Shown here: piece after piece, positions 8,845 to 17,268 of the stretch
Layout of the letters: each line of letters starts with the position of its first letter
Position numbering within the stretch: the stretch's first letter is position 1
NCBI RefSeq assembly: GCF_900109825.1
Contig: NZ_FOBL01000009.1
Location: 1 to 60,842, forward strand
Length of the DNA: 60,842 nt
Direction: 5' to 3'
From: Alkalibacterium putridalgicola
GTDB taxonomy: Bacteria > Bacillota > Bacilli > Lactobacillales > Carnobacteriaceae_A
Position numbers and translations under genes: made by a program
Notes under the pieces: generated by a model
What the model was told of the DNA's origin: nothing
The model's input: only the letters and a program-made list of their open reading frames with translations
The model's database searches: none

Positions 8845-10743
8845 ATGAAGATAAATGATGTCCTGAAAAAAGACTTGATGATCATGGATCTGAAGGCACG
8901 AACAAAAGAATCCGCAATCGACGAGATGGTGAAACGCCTCGTGGATGAAGGAGCTGTGAGTGACTTTGATACCTTTAAAGAAGGGATCATGGCCCGTGAA
9001 GCGCAGACGTCAACAGGCTTAGGCGACGGTATCGCCATGCCTCACTCGAAAAACAAAGCGGTCAAAGAACCGGCCGTCTTGTTTGCAAAATCATCCAGCG
9101 GAGTGAATTATAACGCCTTGGACGGACAGCCGGTCGAGATCTTCTTCATGATCGCTGCACCAGAAGGCGGGAACGATTTGCATCTGGAAGTGCTGGCTTC
9201 ACTATCAAGACGTCTCGTGGATGCAGATGTCGTCCAGGCTTTGAAAACAACTCAGACGCCGGAAGACGTGCAAATGATCTTTGACGAAAGCCAAGAAGAA
9301 GAAACGGTGACTGAAGCGCAGGCCCATGAAGAAGGCAAGAAATTCGTCGTCGCTGTCACCGCGTGTCCAACGGGTATCGCCCATACCTATATGGCGGAAG
9401 ATTCATTGAAGAAAAAAGCAGCTGAGATGGGCGTCGAGATCCGTGTGGAAACAAACGGAACAGACGGGGCCAAGAACAAACTGACAGAAGATGAAATCAG
9501 ACGAGCGGACGGTGTCATCGTCGCCGCAGACAAGAAGGTAGACATGGCTCGCTTCAACGGCAAACCTTTAGTTCAGCGTCCAGTCTCTGACGGGATCAAA
9601 AAAGCGGAAGAGCTGATCACAAAAGCCAGTACAGGCAATGCCCCTGTGTTTGATTCTGGAGAGAGCTACAGTGCAGAACGTTCATCTGAAACGGATGAAG
9701 GTGGATCTGTCTGGCAATCAGTTTATAAAGACTTGATGAACGGGATTTCTCACATGCTGCCTTTCGTCGTCGGTGGGGGTATCTTACTCGCCATATCATT
9801 CTTATTTGAATCATTATTAGGATCTGACAGTGTATTCTTTACCTCACTGAACTCTATCGGAGGGTCGGCTTTCCAGTTCCTCATTCCGATTTTAGCTGGA
9901 TATATTGCCTACAGTATTGCTGACCGTCCCGGATTACTTCCTGGTATGGCAGGCGGTTTACTAGCCGTTAACAGTAATGCCGGCTTCCTGGGTGGACTGG
10001 TCGCCGGTTTCGTTGCCGGTTATGTCATGAACTGGATCAAAAAGATGCTCAGAAATGTACCGAAAACATTTGAAGGTCTTAAAGCGATCTTACTTTATCC
10101 AGTATTGGGTCTATTAGTTGTCGGTTTACTGATGTTCTTCCTGATCGGTCCATTCTTCGCTGTTATCAATAATGCGATGCTGGACTTCCTGAACAACCTG
10201 GGAACAGGGAATGCAGTCGTTTTAGGCGCAGTCCTGGGCGGTATGATGGCTGTAGACATGGGCGGTCCTGTGAACAAGGCAGCCTACGCTTTCTCGATCG
10301 GTATCTTCACAGATACAGGCGAGGGCGCACTGATGGCAGCCGTCATGGTCGGTGGTATGATCCCACCACTTGCAATCGCGATTTCTACAGTATTATTCAA
10401 GTCTAAATTTACTGACCTTGAAAGACAGTCTGGACTATCCAACTTTGTCTTAGGCGCTTCGTTCATCACTGAAGGAGCGATTCCATTCGCTGCTGCCGAT
10501 CCACTGCGGGTCATCGGCTCATCTATCTTAGGTGCGGCCATCGGTGGCGGACTGACTCAATTATGGAACGTTTCTATCCCGGCACCACACGGCGGTTTGT
10601 TCGTTGTCGGTATCGGAGAGAATCCACTGCTGTTCATTGTGGCGTTACTCATCGGTTCCGTTATTACAGCAGTCGTTATGGGCTTATGGAAACCTCGCGT
10701 TGAAGATACAAAGAAAAACGTTACAGCAAGTGATATGAACTAA
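8845..10743 (+). CDS. fruA: PTS fructose transporter subunit IIABC
   Basis: FruA imports fructose and phosphorylates it at C1. Its 632 residues hold an EIIA domain (His67 in GIAMPHSK), an EIIB domain (phospho-Cys174 in VTACPTGIAHT), a linker and an EIIC membrane domain from about residue 295. The start ATG directly follows the fruK stop with GGAGG inside fruK, which implies coupling. The order IIA-IIB-IIC is the usual one in Firmicutes. Confidence 0.96.
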   Translation: MKINDVLKKDLMIMDLKARTKESAIDEMVKRLVDEGAVSDFDTFKEGIMAREAQTSTGLGDGIAMPHSKNKAVKEPAVLFAKSSSGVNYNALDGQPVEIFFMIAAPEGGNDLHLEVLASLSRRLVDADVVQALKTTQTPEDVQMIFDESQEEETVTEAQAHEEGKKFVVAVTACPTGIAHTYMAEDSLKKKAAEMGVEIRVETNGTDGAKNKLTEDEIRRADGVIVAADKKVDMARFNGKPLVQRPVSDGIKKAEELITKASTGNAPVFDSGESYSAERSSETDEGGSVWQSVYKDLMNGISHMLPFVVGGGILLAISFLFESLLGSDSVFFTSLNSIGGSAFQFLIPILAGYIAYSIADRPGLLPGMAGGLLAVNSNAGFLGGLVAGFVAGYVMNWIKKMLRNVPKTFEGLKAILLYPVLGLLVVGLLMFFLIGPFFAVINNAMLDFLNNLGTGNAVVLGAVLGGMMAVDMGGPVNKAAYAFSIGIFTDTGEGALMAAVMVGGMIPPLAIAISTVLFKSKFTDLERQSGLSNFVLGASFITEGAIPFAAADPLRVIGSSILGAAIGGGLTQLWNVSIPAPHGGLFVVGIGENPLLFIVALLIGSVITAVVMGLWKPRVEDTKKNVTASDMN

Positions 10744-10755
10744 GGATTGTAGTGG

Positions 10756-10787
10756 AAAAGGGCTTCTCTTTGGAGAAGTCCTTTTTT
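10756..10787 (+). terminator. terminator of the fru operon
   Basis: AAAAGGGCTTCTC pairs with GAGAAGTCCTTTT around a short loop and is followed by T residues. Confidence 0.9.
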
Positions 10788-10943
10788 ATTTATAGAATAT
10801 GAACAAATGTTCGTGACGGCGATTTTGGGCACTGAGTCAGCACGAAGGTTAGGGAAGAGGCGTAAACAAACGTTGTTAGAAGTGGATGTATGGTAAAATG
10901 AAGGAGTATTATGAGTAAGGATCAGTAGTTTTATATAAGGAAA

Positions 10944-10972
10944 TTGACTGAAATGTATTAAAAGCATATAAT
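10944..10972 (+). promoter_or_regulatory. strong promoter for the lipoprotein gene
   Basis: TTGACT, exactly 17 bp, TATAAT is a near-consensus sigma-A promoter. The transcript would begin about 75 nt before the AGGAGG of the lipoprotein gene. Confidence 0.8.
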
Positions 10973-11054
10973 AAATATATGTTTAATCTGTTGGAGGTAT
11001 TGGGGAATAGTCATAGACGTTCTGTTAGCCAACCATATATAGGAGGCAAAAATC

Positions 11055-11579
11055 ATTAAAAACTTAGGAAGATATCTAATCATATCTGCATTAGCTGCAA
11101 CATTGACTGCCTGTTCTTTGAATGATCCGGATTTTGAAACCTATACAGAAGGATCCCTTAGAATTGCCGTGATTGGGGAAGAACCGGATGTCGTTGAAGA
11201 ACACGTCAAGTTCGAGGAGATCACATTTGACGATCTTGCTGAAGATGAAATCGACTCCTACAATGCCGTTTTTATCATGGAAGATAAACTGATAGAGGCT
11301 TCAAGTGAACAGCATGCGGAAACATATTTAAATAGTGAGATCCCAGTTTTCTTTACATCTGCGCAAAGCACGATTCCCTTCACAGAAAAAGATTTAGAGT
11401 ACAGCAGGGAATCATGGGGGTGGGAAGAAGGAGTTAGTTACATATCGGGACTTTATCGGACAGAGGATAAAAATCTGTTAACGAGAATAGGGTTCGGCTT
11501 ATATAACGAAGAAATGTCTGAAGAAACGCTCCAGGCAACTTTCTCACTCGTCTTCACTAAAATCTCCGAACTGCAATAA
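11055..11579 (+). CDS. lipoprotein of unknown function, apparent ATT start
   Basis: The 174-aa product has a complete lipoprotein signal: KNLGR at the N-terminus, a hydrophobic run and the lipobox LTAC with Cys at residue 20. The mature part is acidic, and I do not recognise it. In this frame there is no ATG, GTG or TTG between the stop TAG at 11040-11042 and the lipobox. Only ATC (11052) and ATT (11055) are possible initiators, and ATT lies 8 nt after a perfect AGGAGG. A TTG at 11103 would remove the signal peptide. A near-consensus promoter supports expression. It may use an infC-like rare start or be a start-codon mutant. Confidence 0.7.
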   Translation: MKNLGRYLIISALAATLTACSLNDPDFETYTEGSLRIAVIGEEPDVVEEHVKFEEITFDDLAEDEIDSYNAVFIMEDKLIEASSEQHAETYLNSEIPVFFTSAQSTIPFTEKDLEYSRESWGWEEGVSYISGLYRTEDKNLLTRIGFGLYNEEMSEETLQATFSLVFTKISELQ

Positions 11580-11759
11580 CCTGACTGTGAAGGCCTAACT
11601 TCAGAAGTGTTTAAATTATCGGATTGGAGTAGGCTTTCAGTCATCCCTTTAATATTATGACTTTTTCTGTGATCAGATAAAGTGGGTGAAGGAGACTGAT
11701 TTGAAATTATTACACTACGGTGCTATCCCTAAATACAATCTTTTTCGAAAAGAGACTAA

Positions 11760-11879
11760 AGAGTCATCTGTGGTATTCGTGTCGAAGAATTTCAAGAGCC
11801 GATCATACTGGCGAGCCGGCAACTGGACAAACTGATCGATGAACTGGCTAAAGAAAAAGCTATAGAGAAAATACTATGA
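11760..11879 (+). pseudogene. C-terminal remnant of a DUF2200 gene
   Basis: These 39 codons plus stop match the C-terminal third of the intact DUF2200 protein downstream: both read ICGIRVEE and [13 protein letters not shown] lies immediately before the fragment in the same frame, and the N-terminal two thirds are missing. A separate short frame with a good ribosome binding site and TTG at 11701 overlaps it and looks non-functional. The remnant shows that the DUF2200 gene was once duplicated here. Confidence 0.85.
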
Positions 11880-12059
11880 GGGTAATAAGAAGGTTAAAGC
11901 AAGCAAAACAAACTGTAATTGTTAAGCTTTGTGCTGCTTGCTTTATTATCTTGTTCAAGCGACGTATTTGGCTTATGGTGAATGAAATGTCTGCTGCAAT
12001 AAGAATAGCAGCAAACAGGAGATCATGCAGCATACGGACATTGCTGTTTTTCTAATAAG

Positions 12060-12267
12060 AAAAGTGTCCACTCGTGGTCAAGGTGCACAGCGAGCACGAC
12101 ATTCTAGGGATAAAAGTGTTCACTCGTGGTTATGAGGCTCAGTAAGTACGACATTTTCGGGATAAAAGTGTCCACTGGTGGTTATGAGGCACAGTGAGCG
12201 CGACATTCCAGAGATAAAAGTGTTCACTGGGGAGGAATGAACCATCTGAGTGAGACATCTGGACTCT
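12060..12267. repeat. 52-bp inverted-repeat array, family A (4 units)
   Basis: Units begin with AAAAGTGTYCACT at 12060, 12112, 12164 and 12216, exactly 52 bp apart. Each has GTGAGCGCGACATT and AAAAGTGTTCACT as inverted arms. The same family lies on the opposite strand at 39900-40281. The flanks at 11880-12059 and 12268-12460 hold no recognisable gene, but 11897-11951 has an AAAGCAAGCA/TGCTTGCTTT stem. Confidence 0.85.
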
Positions 12268-12460
12268 GTAATAGAGAGACAGACGTATACCTTAGCTATC
12301 AGTGACTTGGTCATTTTGGCTCAATAGTGACACAGTGACGACTGTTCAGGCTGAGTATAAGTCATACATACCAGTTTAAAAAATAGCGACGGTCCAAAAG
12401 TACAATCAAGTCCAGGATCACTAAAACAGCAATGATTTAAGAGGAAAGGAGATAAAATTA

Positions 12461-12811
12461 ATGGCTAAACACAGAATATTCACCATGAGTTTTGCGAAAG
12501 TCTATCCAAACTATGTTCAAAAAGCTGAGAAAAAAGATAAAACAAAGGCTCAAGTGGATGAACTCATTCGCTGGTTGACAGGATATTCACAAGATGGTTT
12601 GGAAGAACAGCTGGAAAAAGAGAATGATTTTGAGACATTTTTTGCTGAAGCGCCGCACATGAATCCTGCACGCAAGTCAATAAAAGGTGTTATTTGCGGT
12701 ATTCGTGTAGAAGAGATAGAAGATCCGCTGATGCAGGAAATTCGTTATTTAGACAAATTGATCGACGAACTGGCAAGAGGTAAAAAGTTCGAAAATATTA
12801 AACGAGACTAG
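12461..12811 (+). CDS. DUF2200 domain-containing protein
   Basis: This 116-aa protein spans the whole DUF2200 family length with its usual landmarks: [14 protein letters not shown] at the N-terminus, [19 protein letters not shown] and [10 protein letters not shown]. The biochemical function is unknown. The ATG follows GAAAGGAG. A decayed second copy lies 0.6 kb upstream and a palindromic terminator follows. Confidence 0.9.
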   Translation: MAKHRIFTMSFAKVYPNYVQKAEKKDKTKAQVDELIRWLTGYSQDGLEEQLEKENDFETFFAEAPHMNPARKSIKGVICGIRVEEIEDPLMQEIRYLDKLIDELARGKKFENIKRD

Positions 12812-12840
12812 AAGTATGATTTGTTAAGGGCTAGATAAGG

Positions 12841-12867
12841 AAGATCATCCGCGGATGATCTTTTTCT
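12841..12867 (+). terminator. terminator of the DUF2200 gene
   Basis: AAGATCATCCG and CGGATGATCTT form a perfect stem followed by a T-run. Confidence 0.88.
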
Positions 12868-13552
12868 AATTATAGTTTTTAAGGTTTAATTTATTAATAG
12901 GTTGATCAGAGAGAATAAAGTGCAAATCGTAATTATTACGATTTAAAGGTGAAAAAATATAAACAGAAGAATCGTGGCTGTAATGTGATTAAATGACAGT
13001 AAGGTTTACTAATAAGCTTTAAAATGAATAATAAAGAACGTGTGGTTGATCAGTCGAGGAAAAGTTTAAGACGTGTATATAAGGTGAAATCAAAAAAATA
13101 CAGCTAATCCCAGCGAGCAGCAAATAACTGATCATTTAGAAAAATACGGATCAGCGCAGATATTCAGGACGATTCTAAGAAACGATGATGGCTAATCATA
13201 CGTGGATCGAACTGAAATCAGCTTGTAAAGCTTGCTGAAATGATGGAATTGAATCCGAAGTCATGCAAAGCGAGACAAACGCGACAGATGGAAATTATTA
13301 CGATAGAAAATTATAAAAATAAAATTAGCAGTTTGAAATGATACGATAGACAGAAAAAACTAAAGCATACATAATTTTTAAATAAAACAGCTGTAAATCA
13401 GGTTGAATTGAAATCAATTCAGAACGGAATCAAGAGAGACTTGAATTTGATCTATATTGATCCTGAGAGAGGCTTGTCTCATATAATCTACTTGGTATAA
13501 TATATATTATGTAAACCAAAACAAAGAAAATGAAACCAGCGATCAAGATACG
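12868..13552. other. AT-rich stretch without recognisable gene
   Basis: No open frame with a convincing ribosome binding site was found on either strand. A 33-codon plus-strand frame near 13241 and scattered GATCA words suggest old, decayed coding DNA, but I could not assign any family. Confidence 0.5.
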
Positions 13553-13915
13553 TTATTTCTTGATTAAATCCCCTATTTTTTGCTTTATTTCCCTTAAACT
13601 TTCTTCACTTGGAATTGATCGCGTATTTATTACTGATTTATCTGTTTTTATCGTGATCAAGTCTGTCCGGCAGAGATTTAATTTTCCAGACGGTCTTGAA
13701 TCTTAGACGACTTGAAAACATTTTGAGCTGTGCTGCTCGCTCATCTTATCAACTGATTCAACGTAGTCTTTAGTTGTCGTGGTTTCTAACTTTTTTTCCA
13801 GATAATTCGCTATACTATATTTTTCTCGAACATCACCGTAAACTGATTATTCTTCAAGCATTGATCTTTTTGACCACAATTAAATAATCTGAGCAATCGC
13901 GACTAATTATATCAG
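13553..13915 (-). pseudogene. decayed gene of unknown family
   Basis: Read on the minus strand, codon-like sequence continues in pieces: SRDCSDYLIVVKKINA, then after a frameshift SVYGDVREKYSIANYLEKK, DYVESVDKMSE, a stop, and KTDKSVINTRSIPSEE to IKQKIGDLIKK and a terminal TAA. At least two in-frame stops and one frameshift interrupt it. The amino-acid composition looks like a real soluble protein, but I do not recognise the family. Confidence 0.5.
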
Positions 13916-13936
13916 TCGATCAATCATCAGCTAAGA

Positions 13937-13988
13937 AAAAACCGTCTCAGCGACGATCAGCTATAAACTGAGTCGTTGAGACGGTTTG
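13937..13988 (-). terminator. terminator of the riboswitch-controlled gene
   Basis: A 16-bp stem (AAACCGTCTCAGCGAC against GTCGTTGAGACGGTTT) is followed on the minus strand by six T. It lies about 60 nt beyond the stop of the 79-aa gene, so that gene is transcribed alone. Confidence 0.85.
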
Positions 13989-14045
13989 ACGTGCATTCTA
14001 AGCCGTTTTCAGCCAGACTGGCTGACACCTAGACCTTAACAGCCA

Positions 14046-14285
14046 TTACAGCACGCCGTATAATGCTTCTTCGATGTTTTCCAGACGTTTCAGTGCGTCA
14101 CTGTAGTCATCTAAGGAACACTGCATGATTTCACTGAGTTCGTCCCGCAATTTTTCAACTTTAGAGACGCGTCTGTAAACAGCAAAAACGGATACCGGAA
14201 ATCGACGGTCGATTTTTGACTTTAAAAGCGTCTCGCGTCGGTCTAAAGCATAGCGTACATGATTGATGCGTTCATCTAAACACAT
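14046..14285 (-). CDS. 79-aa protein of unknown function under S-box control
   Basis: The protein is small, charged and probably helical, with Arg/Lys-rich segments (YALDRRE, KSKIDRRF) and an acidic C-terminus. It has no membrane segment, signal or motif that I know. The ATG at 14285 has AAAGGAG 8 nt upstream, while a longer frame from 14330 would run through the riboswitch terminator. It is the only gene between the S-box and the terminator at 13937-13988, so it must be the riboswitch target. Expression is expected when SAM is low. Confidence 0.75.
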   Translation of the reverse strand: MCLDERINHVRYALDRRETLLKSKIDRRFPVSVFAVYRRVSKVEKLRDELSEIMQCSLDDYSDALKRLENIEEALYGVL

Positions 14286-14316
14286 GATACCAACTCCTTT
14301 TCTGAATGTTAACCAC

Positions 14317-14466
14317 AAAAAAAGCACCACTTGAAATAAAGTCGTGCCGAAAGGCGTTGGACTTATCTTCCAAGATTTCTCTTGTTGGATTTAGCACAGT
14401 GCCGCATGCGGTCTGCTGCTGAAGCTTCACAGGGCCAATTCCCTCCGCTTACTCTAGATAAGGTGT
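14317..14466 (-). ncRNA. SAM-I (S-box) riboswitch
   Basis: The aptamer runs on the minus strand from 14466 to 14361. It has CTTATC...GATAAG as P1, the conserved GGAGGGAATTGGCCC, TGAAGCTTCAGCA, GTGCTAAATCC and the closing CTTGGAAGATAAG. It is followed by a terminator stem (GCACGACTT/AAGTGGTGC) and seven T at 14317-14347. SAM binding would favour the terminator and switch the gene off. S-boxes normally control methionine or SAM genes; here the target is an unknown 79-aa protein. Confidence 0.96.
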
Positions 14467-14482
14467 TTATGTGATTAGCTTA

Positions 14483-14511
14483 AAGATACTCTAAAAACAT
14501 TGATTTGTCAA
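14483..14511 (-). promoter_or_regulatory. promoter of the S-box transcript
   Basis: On the minus strand TTGACA, 17 bp and TATCTT stand about 17 nt before the first base of the aptamer, which gives the riboswitch its own promoter independent of the upstream operon. Confidence 0.8.
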
Positions 14512-14556
14512 CGTTTATGACTTGTGAGCCGCTCCGAGATAAAGAAAAAAAGAGAG

Positions 14557-14591
14557 TCTCCTCTTCTCCCCCCTCCTCCCTCTCCTCTTCC
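14557..14591. other. 35-nt pure pyrimidine tract
   Basis: All 35 plus-strand bases are C or T, preceded by a 16-nt pure purine run. It lies between the pdxK stop and the S-box promoter. Such tracts can form triplex DNA or act as C-rich RNA; nothing shows which. Confidence 0.6.
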
Positions 14592-14645
14592 AGCTCAAGA
14601 GACGCTTTTGAACGGAAGACTGCAGGGTAAAGCTGTCTGCATGAT

Positions 14646-15506
14646 TTAAAGGCTTTTGCGTATCTCATCGATCTCGTTCGCAAATTCTGGAATGACCAGC
14701 TCGAAATAAATGCCGAGATTTTGATCGCGCTCGACGGTCGTGCTGTGACGCAGTGATTTTTCAATGTAGTCAGAACTTTTTATCACTGCTTCTTTGACTG
14801 AATAACCCAATAAGTAATACGCCGTGATGAAGCTGACTGAAATGTCACCGACCCCTTTGAACCACACGTCTTCTTTCCCGTGCATGTGGTAGACGGGCTT
14901 GCTGTTTTCTGTATAAATGTAGTAGCCGGTCTCTTCCTCGCGTTTGTCTTTGTTTTGATAGACACTCGTCAAGACGACGTTCTTAGCTCCCAGGTCACAA
15001 AGTTTTTGAGCGATTTTCGGGTAATCTTCTGGCCCAAGGTCTTCTGAATACGGGTAATCGGTGATCAGGCAGGCTTCGGTCAAATTCGGGACGATGATGT
15101 CCGCGTACTTGACGAGTTTGCGGAATTTCTCTGGAAAATCTTCGCTGAAACCAGCGTACAGCTTGCCGAAATCAGCCATGATCGGGTCGATGATGACCGG
15201 CATGTCACGCTCCAGTGAATCGAGGTAATCGATCACGGTCGTTATCTGTCTGCTGTCGGCAAAGTAACCGGTGAGCGCCCCTTTGAACTGGATATCCAGA
15301 TCTTTCCAGTGAGCCAGGATCGCGTCAAACGACTCATTTAAATAGTGCTTGACGATGCCTGGATAGCCTAAGGTATGGGTCGACAGCAGCAAAGTCGGCA
15401 GCAGCGCGACTTCAAACTGTGCCGCTTCCAGTATAGGCAGATTGGACATGCCGGCCACTTTAGCGACGCCCGGCAGATCGTTGATCACTAACACTTGTTC
15501 ACTCAT
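14646..15506 (-). CDS. pdxK: pyridoxal/pyridoxamine kinase
   Basis: This 286-aa ribokinase-fold protein resembles PdxK/PdxY-type vitamin B6 kinases, which make PLP from pyridoxal. It has VIIDPIMAD, an IIVPNLTEA segment and the catalytic GVGDISVSF motif with the active-site Asp near residue 219. It is the last gene of the operon that includes a PLP-dependent gamma-lyase, so it may secure cofactor supply. The ATG follows CAGGAG. Confidence 0.85.
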   Translation of the reverse strand: MSEQVLVINDLPGVAKVAGMSNLPILEAAQFEVALLPTLLLSTHTLGYPGIVKHYLNESFDAILAHWKDLDIQFKGALTGYFADSRQITTVIDYLDSLERDMPVIIDPIMADFGKLYAGFSEDFPEKFRKLVKYADIIVPNLTEACLITDYPYSEDLGPEDYPKIAQKLCDLGAKNVVLTSVYQNKDKREEETGYYIYTENSKPVYHMHGKEDVWFKGVGDISVSFITAYYLLGYSVKEAVIKSSDYIEKSLRHSTTVERDQNLGIYFELVIPEFANEIDEIRKSL

Positions 15507-15543
15507 TTTTTCATCTCCTGTTCCTCGAATATTTCGTTTGTAG

Positions 15544-15924
15544 CTAGTTGGTTAAGGCAATGACTTCGATTTCTATTTTGGCACCGATCGGAAGCGCTCC
15601 GACTTCGAAGGCTGTTCTTGACGGATACTGGCCTTCTTCAAAAAATCCAGCATAGACAGCGTTGAAGGCTTTGAAATCACTGATATCATCGAGAAGTACT
15701 GTGGTCTTGATGATGTTGTTCATGCCGCTGTTGTTTTCTTCCAAAATGGCTTTGATGTTTTTAAGCGCCTGCTCAGTCTGGCTTTCGATCGTTTCGTCAA
15801 CAAGTGACCCAGTACTTGGATCCATTCCGAGCTGGCCGGAGGTATAGATCATGTCTTTCACGCGAGTAGCGATCGAGTAAGCACCGATCGCTTTTGGTCC
15901 CTTTTCAGCAGATAATCTTTTCAT
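15544..15924 (-). CDS. ridA: RidA-family enamine/imine deaminase
   Basis: RidA proteins hydrolyse reactive enamines and imines released by PLP enzymes, such as 2-iminobutyrate, to 2-oxoacids and ammonia. The 126-aa length, IYTSGQLGMD and the SRTAFEVGALP segment with the substrate-binding Arg are typical. AAAAGGAG precedes the ATG. It lies between the acyl kinase and pyridoxal kinase genes, which fits a role in clearing the product of the operon's gamma-lyase. Confidence 0.93.
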   Translation of the reverse strand: MKRLSAEKGPKAIGAYSIATRVKDMIYTSGQLGMDPSTGSLVDETIESQTEQALKNIKAILEENNSGMNNIIKTTVLLDDISDFKAFNAVYAGFFEEGQYPSRTAFEVGALPIGAKIEIEVIALTN

Positions 15925-15939
15925 GATAAAAAACTCCTT

Positions 15940-17157
15940 TTAGTTAGATATTTTTGTACGTGCGCCCAGGCGTTCGACCTGGCGGGCAATTTCGATTTCT
16001 TCATTTGTCGGTACATTCAGTACGGTAATACGTGAATCTTCAGTGGAAATGACGGCTTCTTTTCGCGTATCGTTTTGAACCGTGTCGATCGTCATGCCGA
16101 ACCAGGACAGGCCGCTGATGATCATGTCGCGGATGTTCGGTGCATTCTCACCGATGCCTGCGGTAAAGACGATGGCGTCTGCCCCGTTCATCTCAGCAAT
16201 GTAGCTGCCGATATACTTTTGAACACGGTTGACGAAGATCTCCAGAGCCAGTTTGGCCCGGACGTTCCCGGAAGCGGCAGCTGTTTCAACGTCGCGCATG
16301 TCGCTGGAGATGCCTGACAGGCCTAAGAGACCGGATTTATTGTTCAGGATCTTGATCATGTCATCGACCTCAGTGAGATCCAGTTTCTCCATCAAGTACG
16401 GCAGGATCGACGGATCGACGTCTCCCGAACGCGTTCCCATGGTCAGGCCGGCAAGCGGTGTGAAGCCCATTGATGTATCGACCGAACGTCCGCCGTCGAC
16501 TGCAGCGATGGATGCCCCGTTCCCCAAGTGACAGGTGACGATCTTCAAGTCTTCGATCGGTCTGTCAAGGAGCTCTGCTGCGCGTTTCGCAACAAAACTG
16601 TGACTCGTTCCGTGGAAACCGTATTTGCGCACGCCGTACTTTTCATAGTACTCGTAAGGAATGCTGTAAAGGTAGTTCTCTGAAGGCAGCGTGGCATGGA
16701 AGGACGTATCGAAGACGGCGACCATGAGTGTGTCCGGCAGCATGTCCTTGAAGCTTTTGATCACTTTAGCCTGCGGCGGGTTATGCAAAGGTGCTAGATA
16801 GCCGAGTGAATCGATCTGATGAACGACGTCGTCCGTGATCACGACGGAATCCGGGAACAGTTCGCCGCCTGAAGCGACTCGATGCCCTACCCCCTTGATC
16901 TCGCTGCTGTCTTTAACGACTGACAGGATGTAAAACAGCTTGAACAAGAGATCGACAGCTTCTTCATGATTAGCGATGTCTTTCGTCTGCTTGAAGGTCT
17001 TCTCTTCCCCGTCAGACAGGTAGTCGATGGAAATGATCGACTCGCTCAGACCGATCCGTTCGATCAGACCCTTGGCGATGACTTTTTCTTCTGGCATAAG
17101 AAACAGCTGAAATTTCAGGCTGGAACTGCCTGCATTGACCGATAGTATTTTTTTCAT
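15940..17157 (-). CDS. ackA: acetate kinase, possibly a propionate kinase
   Basis: This 405-aa protein is a full-length acetokinase: VNAGSSSLKFQLF at the N-terminus, FDTSFHATLP, the YGFHGTSH motif, HLGNGAS and the C-terminal FTAGIGENA. It makes ATP from acyl phosphate. AckA and TdcD cannot be separated by these motifs. Placement in a catabolic operon expected to give 2-oxobutyrate suggests that propionyl phosphate may be a substrate. AAGGAG precedes the ATG. Confidence 0.93.
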   Translation of the reverse strand: MKKILSVNAGSSSLKFQLFLMPEEKVIAKGLIERIGLSESIISIDYLSDGEEKTFKQTKDIANHEEAVDLLFKLFYILSVVKDSSEIKGVGHRVASGGELFPDSVVITDDVVHQIDSLGYLAPLHNPPQAKVIKSFKDMLPDTLMVAVFDTSFHATLPSENYLYSIPYEYYEKYGVRKYGFHGTSHSFVAKRAAELLDRPIEDLKIVTCHLGNGASIAAVDGGRSVDTSMGFTPLAGLTMGTRSGDVDPSILPYLMEKLDLTEVDDMIKILNNKSGLLGLSGISSDMRDVETAAASGNVRAKLALEIFVNRVQKYIGSYIAEMNGADAIVFTAGIGENAPNIRDMIISGLSWFGMTIDTVQNDTRKEAVISTEDSRITVLNVPTNEEIEIARQVERLGARTKISN

Positions 17158-17194
17158 TTTTATGATCTCCTTATGGACTGATCTTTGAATAAGA

Positions 17195-17240
17195 ATAAGC
17201 CAGAGAGAAAAGATAAACGTTCATTCCTCTTCTGGCTTAA
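17195..17240 (-). terminator. hairpin between transporter and kinase genes
   Basis: On the minus strand AAGCCAGAAGAG pairs imperfectly with CTCTCTGGCTT around a long loop and is followed by TATTCTTATTC. It may be a partial terminator or a processing site inside the operon. Confidence 0.5.
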
Positions 17241-17268
17241 ACCTATTTATCTGATCTATGTGTTTGCC

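Noticed and set aside
14286-14330. N-terminal extension of the 79-aa protein
   Set aside because: The extra codons lie in the riboswitch terminator and its T-run, and the internal ATG has the proper ribosome binding site.
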